From an uncultured Alphaproteobacteria bacterium (GTDB lineage Bacteria; Pseudomonadota; Alphaproteobacteria; Paracaedibacterales; CAITNM01): DNA of 64,000 bases. Each line of letters starts with the position of its first letter. Positions within the stretch are counted from its first letter, which is position 1. The notes under the pieces were generated by a model. It saw only the letters and a program-made list of their open reading frames with translations. It searched no databases and was not told the origin of the DNA. The stretch is from the NCBI GenBank assembly GCA_903893805.1, contig CAITNM010000020.1:1-64000 (forward strand). The letters run 5' to 3'. Below, piece by piece: positions 45,881-55,390 of the stretch. Both the position numbers and the translations under genes were made by a program.

Positions 45881-47794
45881 ATGGTTTCCCTACGTTTAAA
45901 AGATGGTTCTGAAAAAGTATTTGATAAATTACCAACAGGTGAAGAAGTTGCGTTTTCAATTTCTCCAAAACTTGCAAGAGAAGCTGTTGCAATAAGGGTA
46001 AACGGTGATTTAAAAGATTTAAATCAACCAGTTCCAGATGGTTCTCAAATTGAAATTATCACTAAAGCCACAGAAGAAGGGCTTGAAGTCATTCGCCACG
46101 ATGCTGCGCACGTTTTTGCGCAAGCTATAAAAGATTTATATCCGGATACTCAAATTACCATTGGGCCTGCTATCGAAAATGGTTTTTATTACGACATTTA
46201 CCCCAAAAAGCCTCTTTCAGTAGATGATTTGCCAGCCATTGAAAAGCGCATGCGTGAATTAGTTGATGCTGATATTCCAATTGTTCGCGAAGAATGGAAT
46301 CGCGATGATGCAATCCCTTTTTTCAAAAAAATGGGTGAAAATTTCAAAGCTGAAATTATTGAAGGAATTCCTCAAGGGCAGCCTATTAGCTTGTACCGGC
46401 AGGGAGATTTTATTGACTTGTGCCGTGGTCCCCATTTGCCATCTACAAAAAAAGTAGGGCACGCATTTAAGCTTATGAAGCTTGCAGGTGCTTACTGGCG
46501 CGGTGATCACCGTAATGTAATGTTACAGCGAATCTATGGCACGGCTTGGGCCACCCAAGCACAGCTAGATGAATATTTACATATGCTGGAAGAAGCTGAG
46601 AAACGCGACCACCGTAAACTAGGGGCAGAACTTAATTTTTTCCACATGCAAGAAGAAGCAATTGGTTCTGTATTTTGGCATCCCAAGGGTTGGACGATTT
46701 ATCGCACGTTGGAAAATTTTGTGCGTCGTCGTATGGAAAAATCTGGCTATGTTGAAGTCAAAACCCCACAATTAGTCGACCTTTCCTTGTGGGAAGCCTC
46801 AGGGCATTGGGAAAAATTCGGTGAGAATATGTACACCGTAGAAAATGACGAAGACAAAGTTCTGGCCATTAAGCCAATGAACTGTCCATGCCATGTGCAA
46901 ATTTTTAAACAAGGTCTGAAAAGCTACCGTGATTTGCCATTACGTATGGCTGAATTTGGTTCTTGTCACCGTAATGAACCAAGTGGTTCTTTACACGGCA
47001 TTATGCGTGTGCGCAGCTTCGTGCAAGACGATGCGCATATTTTCTGTACACCTGAACAAATTATTTCAGAAACTAAAGATTTTTGCGACTTGTTAAAAGG
47101 TATATATAACGATCTTGGATTTGATAGTTTTAAAGTAAGATTCTCTGATCGCCCTGAAAAGCGTGCAGGTACTGATGAGCTTTGGGACAAAGCAGAAGAA
47201 GCCTTAAAAGAAGCAACCCAAGCTGCAGGTATTGAATATAGCTTAAACCCTGGTGAAGGTGCTTTTTATGGTCCGAAACTAGAATTCGTTCTTAAAGACT
47301 GCATAGGTCGCGAATGGCAGTGTGGAACTTTACAGGTTGATTACAGTATACCAGAGCGCTTAGACGCTACATATATAGGGGAAGATGGTCAAAAGCATCG
47401 TCCAGTTATGCTTCACAGAGCAGTTCTAGGGTCAATGGAGCGCTTCATCGGCGTGCTTATTGAACATTACGCTGGAAAATTCCCTGTATGGCTAGCACCT
47501 GTTCAAGTGGTTGTTGCAAGCGTTACAACGGAAGCGAATGAATACGCCATAAATGTTTGTGAGCAACTAAAAATAAAAGGTATACGGGCAGAGCTTGATA
47601 TACGTAATGAAAAAATTCCTTACAAAGTTCGTGAACATTCTTTGCAGAAAATTCCATACATTTATGTGGTTGGTAAACGTGAAGCAGACGAAAAAACTGT
47701 AGCGATTCGCAAACTAGGTGGTGAACAGCAAAACGTAATGTCTTTTGAACAAGCGATGCAAGAATTATACGCAGAGGCTAATGCCGTTTCTTGA
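45881..47794 (+). CDS. thrS: Threonine-tRNA ligase
   Basis: 637 residues. N-terminal TGS domain ([20 protein letters not shown]), editing domain with [11 protein letters not shown] (HxxxH), class II core with motif 2 [26 protein letters not shown], zinc residues in KPMNCPCHV and later His, motif 3 [16 protein letters not shown], and an anticodon-binding C-terminus. Full-length. There is no ribosome site: a terminator-like hairpin occupies the 31 nt before the ATG. Expression must depend on readthrough, a leaderless start, or regulation through the hairpin. Confidence 0.95.
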   Translation: MVSLRLKDGSEKVFDKLPTGEEVAFSISPKLAREAVAIRVNGDLKDLNQPVPDGSQIEIITKATEEGLEVIRHDAAHVFAQAIKDLYPDTQITIGPAIENGFYYDIYPKKPLSVDDLPAIEKRMRELVDADIPIVREEWNRDDAIPFFKKMGENFKAEIIEGIPQGQPISLYRQGDFIDLCRGPHLPSTKKVGHAFKLMKLAGAYWRGDHRNVMLQRIYGTAWATQAQLDEYLHMLEEAEKRDHRKLGAELNFFHMQEEAIGSVFWHPKGWTIYRTLENFVRRRMEKSGYVEVKTPQLVDLSLWEASGHWEKFGENMYTVENDEDKVLAIKPMNCPCHVQIFKQGLKSYRDLPLRMAEFGSCHRNEPSGSLHGIMRVRSFVQDDAHIFCTPEQIISETKDFCDLLKGIYNDLGFDSFKVRFSDRPEKRAGTDELWDKAEEALKEATQAAGIEYSLNPGEGAFYGPKLEFVLKDCIGREWQCGTLQVDYSIPERLDATYIGEDGQKHRPVMLHRAVLGSMERFIGVLIEHYAGKFPVWLAPVQVVVASVTTEANEYAINVCEQLKIKGIRAELDIRNEKIPYKVREHSLQKIPYIYVVGKREADEKTVAIRKLGGEQQNVMSFEQAMQELYAEANAVS

Positions 47795-48020
47795 TGATTA
47801 AAGATTGATACCTCGTAGTATTTTACGTTATTTGAATATTCATACCCGTGTTTTTCCTGGGTAGCCAAATAATTTAATGATTGCTATATGTACAACGTAC
47901 TTAAATAAATACGTTGGATTTTAGAATTTATGGAAAACGAACAAATAAAATCCAAATTCATTATTAAATACGAATAATTCGGCGCTCTGCTTTTAATTTT
48001 TGTAATATAGAATAAGTGTG
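47795..48020. other. Intergenic stretch without a gene
   Basis: No coding frame is convincing. An imperfect hairpin region lies here: TTGGATTTTA (47914-47923) is repeated inverted as TAAAATCCAA (47946-47955), and AACGTA/TACGTT lies just before it. Function unknown. Confidence 0.4.
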
Positions 48021-48049
48021 TTGATATTTATATTTATAAAGTGTAGTAT
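48021..48049 (+). promoter_or_regulatory. Sigma-70-type promoter of the triple-repeat gene
   Basis: TTGATA (48021-48026), a 17-nt spacer and TAGTAT (48044-48049), 41 nt before the ATG. Both boxes differ from consensus by one base or so. Confidence 0.55.
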
Positions 48050-48090
48050 AGTGTTGTAAATTTAACTTCAAATAACTACAGAGAAAATAT

Positions 48091-48570
48091 ATGAAAAATT
48101 ATACATTAGAACTATTAACAGCAGCGGTTCTTTCAACTGCTTTAAATGCGATGGATGCGACAGAAGTTGCTGCACAATTAGCAGCACCTAAGCATGATGC
48201 GAACGGTATTACTATGTATGACCCAGCAGTGCTTAATTTGGCATTAGATTTTGGAATGGATCACCCAGAATTAAAAGCTCAAGTTTTAGGAATTGTAAGA
48301 AATGAACTGGCAGCACCTAAGCATGATGCGAACGGTATTGCTAAGTATGACCCAGCAGTGCTTAATTTGGCATTAGGTTTTGGAATGGAACATCCAGAAT
48401 TAAGAGCTCAAGTTTTAGGAATTGTAAGAAATGAACTGGCAGCACCTAAGCATGATGCGAACGGTATTGCCATGTATGACCCAGCAGTGCTTAATTTAGC
48501 ATTAGGTTTTGGAATGGAACATCCAGAATTAAGAGCTCAAGCAGAAGCTATAATTGCTGCTATGCACTAA
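48091..48570 (+). CDS. Secreted protein of three near-identical 43-residue repeats
   Basis: 159 residues. Residues 1-20 (MKNYTLELLTAAVLSTALNA) act as a signal peptide. From residue 30 come three repeats, each LAAPKHDANGIxxYDPAVLNLAL-x-FGM-x-HPEL-x-AQVLGIVRNE, the last ending in AEAIIAAMH. Predicted helical. No known family. The near-identity at DNA level points to recent duplication. It has its own promoter. A helical surface or effector repeat protein is a guess. Confidence 0.65.
   Translation: MKNYTLELLTAAVLSTALNAMDATEVAAQLAAPKHDANGITMYDPAVLNLALDFGMDHPELKAQVLGIVRNELAAPKHDANGIAKYDPAVLNLALGFGMEHPELRAQVLGIVRNELAAPKHDANGIAMYDPAVLNLALGFGMEHPELRAQAEAIIAAMH
48178..48567 (+). repeat. 129-bp direct tandem repeat, three copies
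   Basis: Copies begin at 48178, 48307 and 48436 with an exact 129-bp period and only a few substitutions; the third is complete for about 35 codons. It lies inside the coding frame, so copy-number change keeps the frame. Confidence 0.9.
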
Positions 48571-48591
48571 GGTGCTTTAATTAAATATGCA

Positions 48592-48623
48592 AACCTGCAT
48601 CTTTTCTAGGAGAGATGTAGGTT
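48592..48623 (+). terminator. Hairpin after the triple-repeat gene
   Basis: AACCTGCATCT pairs with AGATGTAGGTT through one G-T pair, with a 10-nt loop; weakly T-rich sequence follows. It lies between convergent genes. Confidence 0.5.
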
Positions 48624-48651
48624 AAGCTTTGTTAGCTAGCCATAAGAATTT

Positions 48652-49062
48652 TTAATGCCGTTGACTAAGACCCATAATACAATCCCACTGCTCAAGCGTT
48701 ACAGGCATAACTGAAAGCCGTGACTGCTTGATTAAACCCAATTCTTGTAATTGGGCTGTTTTTTTAATTTTTTCCAAAGTAACTGGTTTTTCTAAAGGCT
48801 TTACATATTCCATATCAACCATGCCGAATCTGCCTGTGCCATCGGTTGGGTCATCTTTATAAGATGCACAAACCTTAACAATACCCATAATTTGTTTTCC
48901 GGTAATTGAATGATAGAAAAAACAAAGGTCTCCTATTTTCATTTGCTTTAGAAAATTACGTGCTTGGTAATTTCTCACGCCATCCCAATGGGTGATTTTT
49001 TTCTTTACTTGATTATCCCAAGACCATGCGCTGGGTTCAGATTTTACTAACCAGTATGCCAT
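48652..49062 (-). CDS. EVE-domain protein
   Basis: 136 residues, entirely one EVE domain: MAYWLVKSEPSAWSW, WDGVRNYQARNFLKQMKIGDLCFFYHS, IMGIVKV, and a C-terminal SRLSVMPVTLEQW. EVE is a PUA-like fold that binds modified bases in DNA or RNA; the cellular ligand of these stand-alone proteins is not known. Its ATG shares one base with the gpsA stop, so the two are co-translated. Confidence 0.88.
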   Translation of the reverse strand: MAYWLVKSEPSAWSWDNQVKKKITHWDGVRNYQARNFLKQMKIGDLCFFYHSITGKQIMGIVKVCASYKDDPTDGTGRFGMVDMEYVKPLEKPVTLEKIKKTAQLQELGLIKQSRLSVMPVTLEQWDCIMGLSQRH

Positions 49063-50054
49063 TACTCAAGTTCCTGTTCTTGTTGGTTGCTCAACAATGT
49101 GCGCATAACATCATCAACTGATTTCTCTGCATATAATATATCGTAAACAGCACTAATTACTGGCGCATGAATTTTATAATGTGTCGCCAACTCAAAGGCC
49201 ACCTTAGCGGTTGCAATGCCCTCGGTGACGTTTTTACGATTTCCCAGAATGTCTTTCAATGACTGTCCTTTAGCCAAAGCTATTCCCAAGCTGGTATTAC
49301 GTGACTTTGCGCTAGAGCAAGTTAGTATTAGGTCGCCAATACCTGCAAGTGTTTGCGTTGTGTCTTTTGATCCACCAAGGGCGCTAATTAACCTGCTTAT
49401 CTCTGCGCTTGCGCGTGCAATAAGCGTTGCCAAGCAATTTTGCCCTAACTCTTTCCCCATAACAATTCCAGCTGCAATGGCTACAACGTTTTTTAAGGCT
49501 CCTGCTAGTTCAACCCCCACAACATCATTATGTGCATAAATTCTAAATGCCTGATGGCGTAATTGAATGCTTAATTTTTTTGCTAATTCCAAATTTTCAA
49601 ATGCAAGTGTAGAAGCAGCAGGTAGGCCATTGGCTATTTCATCGGCAAAATTAGGTCCCGACAGTACGCCAACAGGATTAGGTAATGCTGCTTTAAAAAG
49701 ATTTGATAAAGGCTTTTTGGTATTTAGTTCTAAACCCTTGCTACAAATAATTATTGGGGCAGATGCGGGAATATACGCTTTAACAAGCTCTAATAACTGC
49801 AGGCTTTGCTGGACAGGGGTTACCCATAAAATAATGTCCGAATCTGCTATTTCATTTACATCACTAGTAATGAAAAGACTTTGCGGTATAAATGCCCCTG
49901 GCAAGTATGCCGAATGTCTTAATGTGCATAATTCATCCACAAGTTCAGGGCGGCGCCCCCACAAGGTGACATTCATTCCAGAGTTATGGAAACTTATAGC
50001 AAGGGCAGTGCCCCATGAACCCGTTCCAATAATCGTAATTTTTGTATTTTCCAT
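49062..50054 (-). CDS. gpsA: Glycerol-3-phosphate dehydrogenase [NAD(P)+]
   Basis: 330 residues. Rossmann motif ITIIGTGSWGTALA, the ICSKGLE segment with the substrate Lys, VLSGPNFADEIA, the catalytic helix GVELAGALKNVVAIAAG, and LAGIGDLILTCSS-SRN. It reduces dihydroxyacetone phosphate to sn-glycerol-3-phosphate for phospholipids, the substrate of PlsY. Confidence 0.94.
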   Translation of the reverse strand: MENTKITIIGTGSWGTALAISFHNSGMNVTLWGRRPELVDELCTLRHSAYLPGAFIPQSLFITSDVNEIADSDIILWVTPVQQSLQLLELVKAYIPASAPIIICSKGLELNTKKPLSNLFKAALPNPVGVLSGPNFADEIANGLPAASTLAFENLELAKKLSIQLRHQAFRIYAHNDVVGVELAGALKNVVAIAAGIVMGKELGQNCLATLIARASAEISRLISALGGSKDTTQTLAGIGDLILTCSSAKSRNTSLGIALAKGQSLKDILGNRKNVTEGIATAKVAFELATHYKIHAPVISAVYDILYAEKSVDDVMRTLLSNQQEQELE

Positions 50055-50136
50055 GAGCGAATTGTGATGAATAAAAAAATAACTTGCAAGTTTTTTTCAA
50101 ACCAGGTTCCTTAAAAAGAAAAAAGAATAAAATTAT

Positions 50137-50793
50137 ATGTCATTTTCTGTAGCGATCGACGGGCCTGCAGGTGCAGGAAAAGGCACCATTGCTAGGTATA
50201 TTAGCGAAAAATTTAATCTTAAACATTTGGATACAGGACTTTTATACCGCGAAGCTGCTCGTTTGGTAATTGAAGAAGGAGGCAACACCTTAGATGTAGT
50301 GCGTTTAGAAGAAATTGCCCAAAAGGTAGATACGCACCATATTACTGAAGAAAATCTTCGTACTGAAGAAGTTGCATCAGTTGCATCGCAGATAGCAGTT
50401 GTTCCATCTCTAAGGCGGGTTTTAACGCAGAAAATGCGTGATTTTTCTAATGATATTACGCTCGCTTATCAAGGAGTTGTGCTTGATGGACGAGATGTTG
50501 GTACAGTAATTTTACCTCAGGCAGATGTAAAAATTTATGTAACAGCTGATGAGCAGGTGCGTGTTTTAAGGCGCACAAAAGAATTAGAATCAGTAGCTAT
50601 GCAAACGGTTTTAGAAGGAATTAAAGCCCGAGATGCACGAGATGGCAATCGTCAAACTGCCCCCTTACAAATAGCAGATGGTGCAATCATTCTAGATACT
50701 ACTTTCCTTAGTATTGAAGAGGCTTGTGAGAAAGTCGCTAAAATCGTAATGCAAGGTATGTCTGACATTCTAGTGAAAACAAAAATCAGCTGA
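50137..50793 (+). CDS. cmk: Cytidylate kinase
   Basis: 218 residues. P-loop DGPAGAGKGTIARYISEKF at the N-terminus, LDTGLLYREAARL, VLDGRDVGTVILP, and RDARDGNRQTAPL in the lid. It phosphorylates CMP and dCMP. In alphaproteobacteria cmk is often followed by rpsA; here a terminator follows directly, so the usual order is broken. Confidence 0.94.
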   Translation: MSFSVAIDGPAGAGKGTIARYISEKFNLKHLDTGLLYREAARLVIEEGGNTLDVVRLEEIAQKVDTHHITEENLRTEEVASVASQIAVVPSLRRVLTQKMRDFSNDITLAYQGVVLDGRDVGTVILPQADVKIYVTADEQVRVLRRTKELESVAMQTVLEGIKARDARDGNRQTAPLQIADGAIILDTTFLSIEEACEKVAKIVMQGMSDILVKTKIS

Positions 50794-50837
50794 AAAAGAG
50801 CCTTCTTTATAATCTTAAAAAATAGAGGCTCTTTTAT
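50794..50837. terminator. Shared terminator between cmk and the CE-clan-like gene
   Basis: AAAAGAGCCT (50794-50803) pairs with AGGCTCTTTT (50826-50835) across a 22-nt A/T-rich loop, with T-runs on both strands, suiting two convergent genes. Confidence 0.65.
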
Positions 50838-50852
50838 TTACCTAGTAAAGTT

Positions 50853-51899
50853 TCATTCAAGTCCTAACATAGCAAGGATAAATTCTCCTGTGCCAACAGT
50901 TGCTCTCATGCCAAGCTCAATTGCTCTGTAAATAAATAACTTAGGAATCCTTTTCCATATTACACTTGGGTTATCAAGTTCATAGCGTTGTAACGCTCCC
51001 ATGTACTTACTAGTACGCTCAATAAGACCCATAATGTTTTCAAAAAGGTCTCTAGAAGCATGATCTGCTGTATTAAATACAATTTCAAGATCTATCATTT
51101 GCTGCATCACTTTGTGCAATGAACGATAATCTGTAATATCTTGTGGATCTATGTCTTTTATCCAATTTATCACTAAAAATGCATTCACAAAAACATTACA
51201 ATCGGAACCAATGCAGCTTTGTACACCTAAGTGATGGTACTTAATTGGATCTGTAGGGCTTAACTGTATCCCAAGTTTTGTAAACCAATTATCGGGACCA
51301 TCCATGGTAAAACATTGTGTTATTCTTCTATCATCTTTTTTCCTATCTCTATTTTTTAAACTATCAAAGATATTGAAAAAGACGTTAATGTCTGCGCCTG
51401 ATCTACGACATTCTAATTTTAAGTATTCAACGTGCCCCCCAAAATATTCTGTAAAAATTGGCGCGTAAATAATAACATTTTGTATATCCGCGCTAGAAAA
51501 TGCATGGCTGATGAGATGAGCATATAGATTGTTTGTAGAATTAGGATTTTGTAATGAATACCCTGTGCTATAAATAATTCTCAGTTCTGATGGTACTTCT
51601 TTATGAACAAGGTAATTAGTGATATTGTGTTCAATTTCAATCACTATGTGTGATTCGCTAAGTTTTTCTTGAAAAGACCGAATTTCACATCCTTCTCGAG
51701 TCATGCATAATTTTTCTAAGCGATCTATATTTGTGAAGCACCCTCCAAAAAGAGTAAAATCAAGATATTCTTTGCCTGTTACTGATTGTCCTGCAGCTTG
51801 TTGGATGTAATTAAGATGTTCTTGTAATTCGTCTTCGCTTCCTGAAGCTTTAAAAACTATAAAGAATAAGATTAAACAAAACGTTTTTCTGATTTTCAT
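50853..51899 (-). CDS. Secreted protein with a CE-clan (Ulp1/YopJ-like) catalytic pattern
   Basis: 348 residues from the ATG at 51899 (an upstream TTG at 51941 would add 14). MKIRKTFCLILFFIVFKASGS is a signal peptide. From residue 154 the sequence reads GGHVEYLKLECRRSG...FFNIFDSL, then LGVQSCIGSDCNVFVNAF. This gives His156, Asp179, Gln227 and Cys234 in the order His-Asp-Gln-Cys of CE-clan thiol enzymes (Ulp1, adenain, YopJ acetyltransferases), with the Q-x6-C spacing of adenain. The match is by eye only. Such enzymes are frequent host-directed effectors. It stands alone, converging with cmk. Confidence 0.5.
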   Translation of the reverse strand: MKIRKTFCLILFFIVFKASGSEDELQEHLNYIQQAAGQSVTGKEYLDFTLFGGCFTNIDRLEKLCMTREGCEIRSFQEKLSESHIVIEIEHNITNYLVHKEVPSELRIIYSTGYSLQNPNSTNNLYAHLISHAFSSADIQNVIIYAPIFTEYFGGHVEYLKLECRRSGADINVFFNIFDSLKNRDRKKDDRRITQCFTMDGPDNWFTKLGIQLSPTDPIKYHHLGVQSCIGSDCNVFVNAFLVINWIKDIDPQDITDYRSLHKVMQQMIDLEIVFNTADHASRDLFENIMGLIERTSKYMGALQRYELDNPSVIWKRIPKLFIYRAIELGMRATVGTGEFILAMLGLE

Positions 51900-52102
51900 G
51901 AAAGTTACCAAATGTAGCAATATAATATATATATGTTTCAAAAATATAAATTACAAGGGTAATGTTAGCTACTATCAGGGTATGAAAGCGAACCAGACAG
52001 CGTTATTGTAACTCGTTAATCTGAAGATAGAAATTACATCCTGTGGGCATAAGTCAGCTTTTAAAGCTTGTTTATCAAAAAAATAATCCCTATATCTAGT
52101 CC

Positions 52103-53203
52103 ATGACAAAAATAAATATTATTGGCCAAGGCCGCGAAGCACTCACATCCCAATTTTCTGAATTGGGACTGCCATCATTTCGTGTGCAGCAAGTGTGGAA
52201 CTGGCTGTATTATCATGGGGTTCGTAGCTTCGATGCTATGAACAACTTATCGGCTGAAGGGCGTGCTAAGCTTAGTGATATTTACTCTATTGAGCGTCCT
52301 ACGGTTTCTCAAGCGCAAGCATCGGTCGATGGTACTCAAAAATGGTTATTGCGCTTTCCTGATGGTCAAGAAGCAGAAACGGTGCATATTCCTGAGGTTG
52401 ACCGCGGTACTTTATGCATTTCTTCTCAAGTTGGGTGTACGCTAACTTGTTCATTCTGTCATACGGGTACACAAGTATTAGTACGCAATCTAACTTCTGC
52501 TGAAATTGTAGGTCAGGTTATGGTGGCGCGCGATGTGTTTCATGAATGGCCAACTCCTATTGGTAACCGTCATGTAAGCAATGTTGTGTTTATGGGGATG
52601 GGTGAACCTTTATACAATTACGATAATGTCGCAACTGCGATTAAAATACTGACAGATGAAAAAGGTCTAAGTCTATCAAAGCGCAAAATCACGCTATCTA
52701 CCTCTGGAATAGTTCCCATGATAGAGCGTTGCGGTAATGAACTAGGTGTTAGCTTAGCAATTTCCCTGCATGCAGTGACCGATGAACTGCGTAATGAACT
52801 GGTGCCTATTAATAAAAAATACCCATTAAAAGAACTTTTAGAAGCTTGCAGAAATTACCCGAATGTTAGTAACGCACGTCGCATAACCTTTGAATACGTT
52901 ATGTTAAAAGGAGTTAATGATTCAGTAGCAGAAGCCAGAAAGCTTGTGCAGTTGATTCGCGGTATTCCTGCAAAAATCAATTTAATTCCTTTTAACCCAT
53001 GGCCTGGCAGCCCTTATGAATGCTCAACTCCACAAGCAATTTCTGCATTTGCAGAAGTTGTGTATAGGGCTGGGTATGCATCAGCAGTACGAACCCCGCG
53101 TGGGCGCGATATTTTGGCGGCCTGCGGACAGCTGAAATCCGAAAGTGTCCGTCAGCGCAAATCTAAATGTTCAGAAATATCATCAGAAGAAACAGCTGCC
53201 TAG
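52103..53203 (+). CDS. rlmN: Dual-specificity 23S rRNA/tRNA A2 methyltransferase RlmN
   Basis: 366 residues. Helical N-terminus with [15 protein letters not shown], radical SAM cluster [57 protein letters not shown], and [15 protein letters not shown] with the methyl-carrying Cys. It methylates A2503 of 23S rRNA and A37 of some tRNAs. No Shine-Dalgarno sequence is clear before the ATG, although the start fits family length. Confidence 0.94.
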   Translation: MTKINIIGQGREALTSQFSELGLPSFRVQQVWNWLYYHGVRSFDAMNNLSAEGRAKLSDIYSIERPTVSQAQASVDGTQKWLLRFPDGQEAETVHIPEVDRGTLCISSQVGCTLTCSFCHTGTQVLVRNLTSAEIVGQVMVARDVFHEWPTPIGNRHVSNVVFMGMGEPLYNYDNVATAIKILTDEKGLSLSKRKITLSTSGIVPMIERCGNELGVSLAISLHAVTDELRNELVPINKKYPLKELLEACRNYPNVSNARRITFEYVMLKGVNDSVAEARKLVQLIRGIPAKINLIPFNPWPGSPYECSTPQAISAFAEVVYRAGYASAVRTPRGRDILAACGQLKSESVRQRKSKCSEISSEETAA

Positions 53204-53244
53204 CCATTTTTTAGATTATGAGGTATAAATCCTAAAAATATAAC

Positions 53245-54150
53245 TCACACTCCATAGTACCTCCGCTTTTTGTACTCCACTCGTATTAGCCATCCATAGC
53301 TTAGCAAAATAACCCCTCCGCCTATTAAGGTAGTTAAAGGAGGAATTTCAGCAAAGAACAATACACCGGTAAAAATACTGGCTGGGAAGCGCGCATATTT
53401 AAAGGGGGCTAAAAAGCTAGTGTGGGCGTACGTGTATGCTTCAATTAAGCACACCTGGGTAACCACATAGCTGCACCCAATAACTGCTAATTTTGGTGCA
53501 TTATTAAACGCGGGCCAAATCCAGGGGGTGTGTATTTGGCTTAATAAAGCGAAGAATGCCATGAACCCCAAAAGGTAAATGAGGGTGGTTTGCGAAGAAT
53601 CGTCCTGGCTTAAGCGCTTTACAAATAAGGAAGATGCTGAAAAAAACACGGCTGATAAAAGTGGCAAAAATGCGTAATAACTAAAGATTTTTTGACTAGG
53701 GTGTAAAATTAACAGCACACCAGTAAAGCCAACAATAATGGCAATCCACGCTTTTCGGTGAAATTTCTCTTTAAAAAACAGCATTCCACCCAGGCTTGTG
53801 AAAAATGCACTGGTAATTGATAACGCAGATGATTCTGCCAAAGGTAGGCACTGAACAGCACTAATCCAGGCCCAATTGCCCAAAGCTCCACAGGCTCCTT
53901 TTAGGCTATGAATCTGTAAAATATCAGTTTTTAAAAATGAGAAAAAGCTTTGCCTGTATACAATCAACAGTAGTAATAGTCCCATTAAGCATTTAAAAAA
54001 CAAAATTTCCATTGGTGGTAGATCTTTTGAAATGCTATGGGTGGTGCCATTGGTTGTAGCTGATGCAGCGGTGGACAATACAATTAACAATCCACCGTAG
54101 ACGTTATCTGAAAAAAATTTTCGGCAAAAACCGTGGAAGGTGTTATTCAT
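53245..54150 (-). CDS. EamA/DMT-family permease
   Basis: 301 residues from the ATG at 54150 (AGGA 4 nt upstream), overlapping the end of the MFS gene by 8 nt. Ten hydrophobic helices in two EamA halves; features include PPMEILFFKCLMGLL and VQCLPLAESSALSITSAFFTSLGGMLFFKEKF. Exports or imports an unknown metabolite. In Rickettsia-like bacteria such proteins include S-adenosylmethionine importers, but I cannot assign that here. Confidence 0.82.
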   Translation of the reverse strand: MNNTFHGFCRKFFSDNVYGGLLIVLSTAASATTNGTTHSISKDLPPMEILFFKCLMGLLLLLIVYRQSFFSFLKTDILQIHSLKGACGALGNWAWISAVQCLPLAESSALSITSAFFTSLGGMLFFKEKFHRKAWIAIIVGFTGVLLILHPSQKIFSYYAFLPLLSAVFFSASSLFVKRLSQDDSSQTTLIYLLGFMAFFALLSQIHTPWIWPAFNNAPKLAVIGCSYVVTQVCLIEAYTYAHTSFLAPFKYARFPASIFTGVLFFAEIPPLTTLIGGGVILLSYGWLIRVEYKKRRYYGV

Positions 54151-55306
54151 TTTCCTGCGATAATTTATAAAAATACACCCCAGCAAGGCTTGTGAAGATT
54201 AAGCCGCCGTAAAAAGCACCACCAGTTATATGTTCTGCCAAAAATCCTGCAATTGTATTTCCAAGTAATACAGCTACGGCGGTTACAAGGTAATACATAG
54301 CGAACGCCGTGCCACGCAAATGGGGTAGGGTGTTTTCAGCAACAAGAGTTGAAAGCATTCCATGGGTCATTCCCATATGCAAGCCGCATAGCATAAAGCC
54401 CGCAATAATCCACCACTTATTAGGCGCAATAATCATAATGACGTTTGCAACTACCAGCACCAATAACCCAAAGAACAAAACGCGTATACGGTTAGTGCGA
54501 TCTGCTATTTTTCCTACAGGCCACGCTGTGTTGGCGCATACTATGTTGTAACAAACAAACAGCAGCGGTATGAGTGCCACTGACCATCCGAAATCTTTCG
54601 CGCGTATATTTAGAAAAGCCTCACTAAATCGTGCCTGCATTAAGATAAAAATGCCTCCTAAAATTTGCCAATATCGTTTGGGCAAATGGCGCACTTCTGA
54701 CCAGTGCCAGGCAGCTTGTTCTTTAATAGCTTTGTTATCATATACAAACTTGTAAAGCACGATCAGCGCGCAAATGCCAGGAATTATAGAGCACCAAAAT
54801 ACTATGCGGTAGCTTTCAGTTAGTGCATATAAGCCAGAAGCTAAAGCTCCACCAACCACAAGCCCGGTTGTTTCCATGGTGTAGCGCATGCCATATGAAG
54901 TGCCTTGGCGTGATTTCGGGCTAATGTCGGCAATTAATGCATCAGATGGGGCTGAGCGAACGCCTTTGCTAATGCGGTCAAGGGTTCTTGCCCAAAAAAT
55001 AGACCAAACCCCAGAAGATAAGGCAAACAATGGTTTTACCATTATTGTGCCAATTGTACCTGCGATAATAAGTGACCGTCTGGTTTTGAAAACATCGCTT
55101 AAAACCCCTGAGAAAACCTTGCTCATAAAAGCCATGAATATGGCAATTCCTTCAATGAATCCTAAGGTCGTTTTAGAAACATGAAGCTCTTCTGTTAAAA
55201 AAAATGGAAGCAGTGAAAACACCATTAAGGATGCCATGCTCCATAAAAATGTTACCCAGCATATAGCCCATAGAGCTTTTTTTTCTTCACAAGGGAGAGT
55301 TTGCAA
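54143..55306 (-). CDS. MFS transporter
   Basis: 387 residues, TTG start with GAGG 6 nt upstream. About twelve helices; the loop 2-3 motif SGVLSDVFKTRRSLI and the central PVGKIADRTNRIRV are the MFS-A motifs, and RTLDRISKGVRSAPSDALIADIS resembles multidrug-type members. Substrate unknown. Transcribed with the EamA permease. Confidence 0.82.
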   Translation of the reverse strand: MQTLPCEEKKALWAICWVTFLWSMASLMVFSLLPFFLTEELHVSKTTLGFIEGIAIFMAFMSKVFSGVLSDVFKTRRSLIIAGTIGTIMVKPLFALSSGVWSIFWARTLDRISKGVRSAPSDALIADISPKSRQGTSYGMRYTMETTGLVVGGALASGLYALTESYRIVFWCSIIPGICALIVLYKFVYDNKAIKEQAAWHWSEVRHLPKRYWQILGGIFILMQARFSEAFLNIRAKDFGWSVALIPLLFVCYNIVCANTAWPVGKIADRTNRIRVLFFGLLVLVVANVIMIIAPNKWWIIAGFMLCGLHMGMTHGMLSTLVAENTLPHLRGTAFAMYYLVTAVAVLLGNTIAGFLAEHITGGAFYGGLIFTSLAGVYFYKLSQENE

Positions 55307-55390
55307 CTACTGCCTCAGTACTTAATTTCTCCACATCATAAGGGATTTGAATGTGTTTGGCAAAATATGATCTGCTAATACCAAAGTGTT

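Noticed and set aside
48178-48567. CRISPR-like array from regular repeats
   Set aside because: The units are contiguous 129-bp direct repeats inside one reading frame with no spacers; no cas genes are near.
49216-50067. Two plus-strand frames opposite gpsA
   Set aside because: Shadows of a conserved housekeeping gene, with no ribosome sites or domain content.
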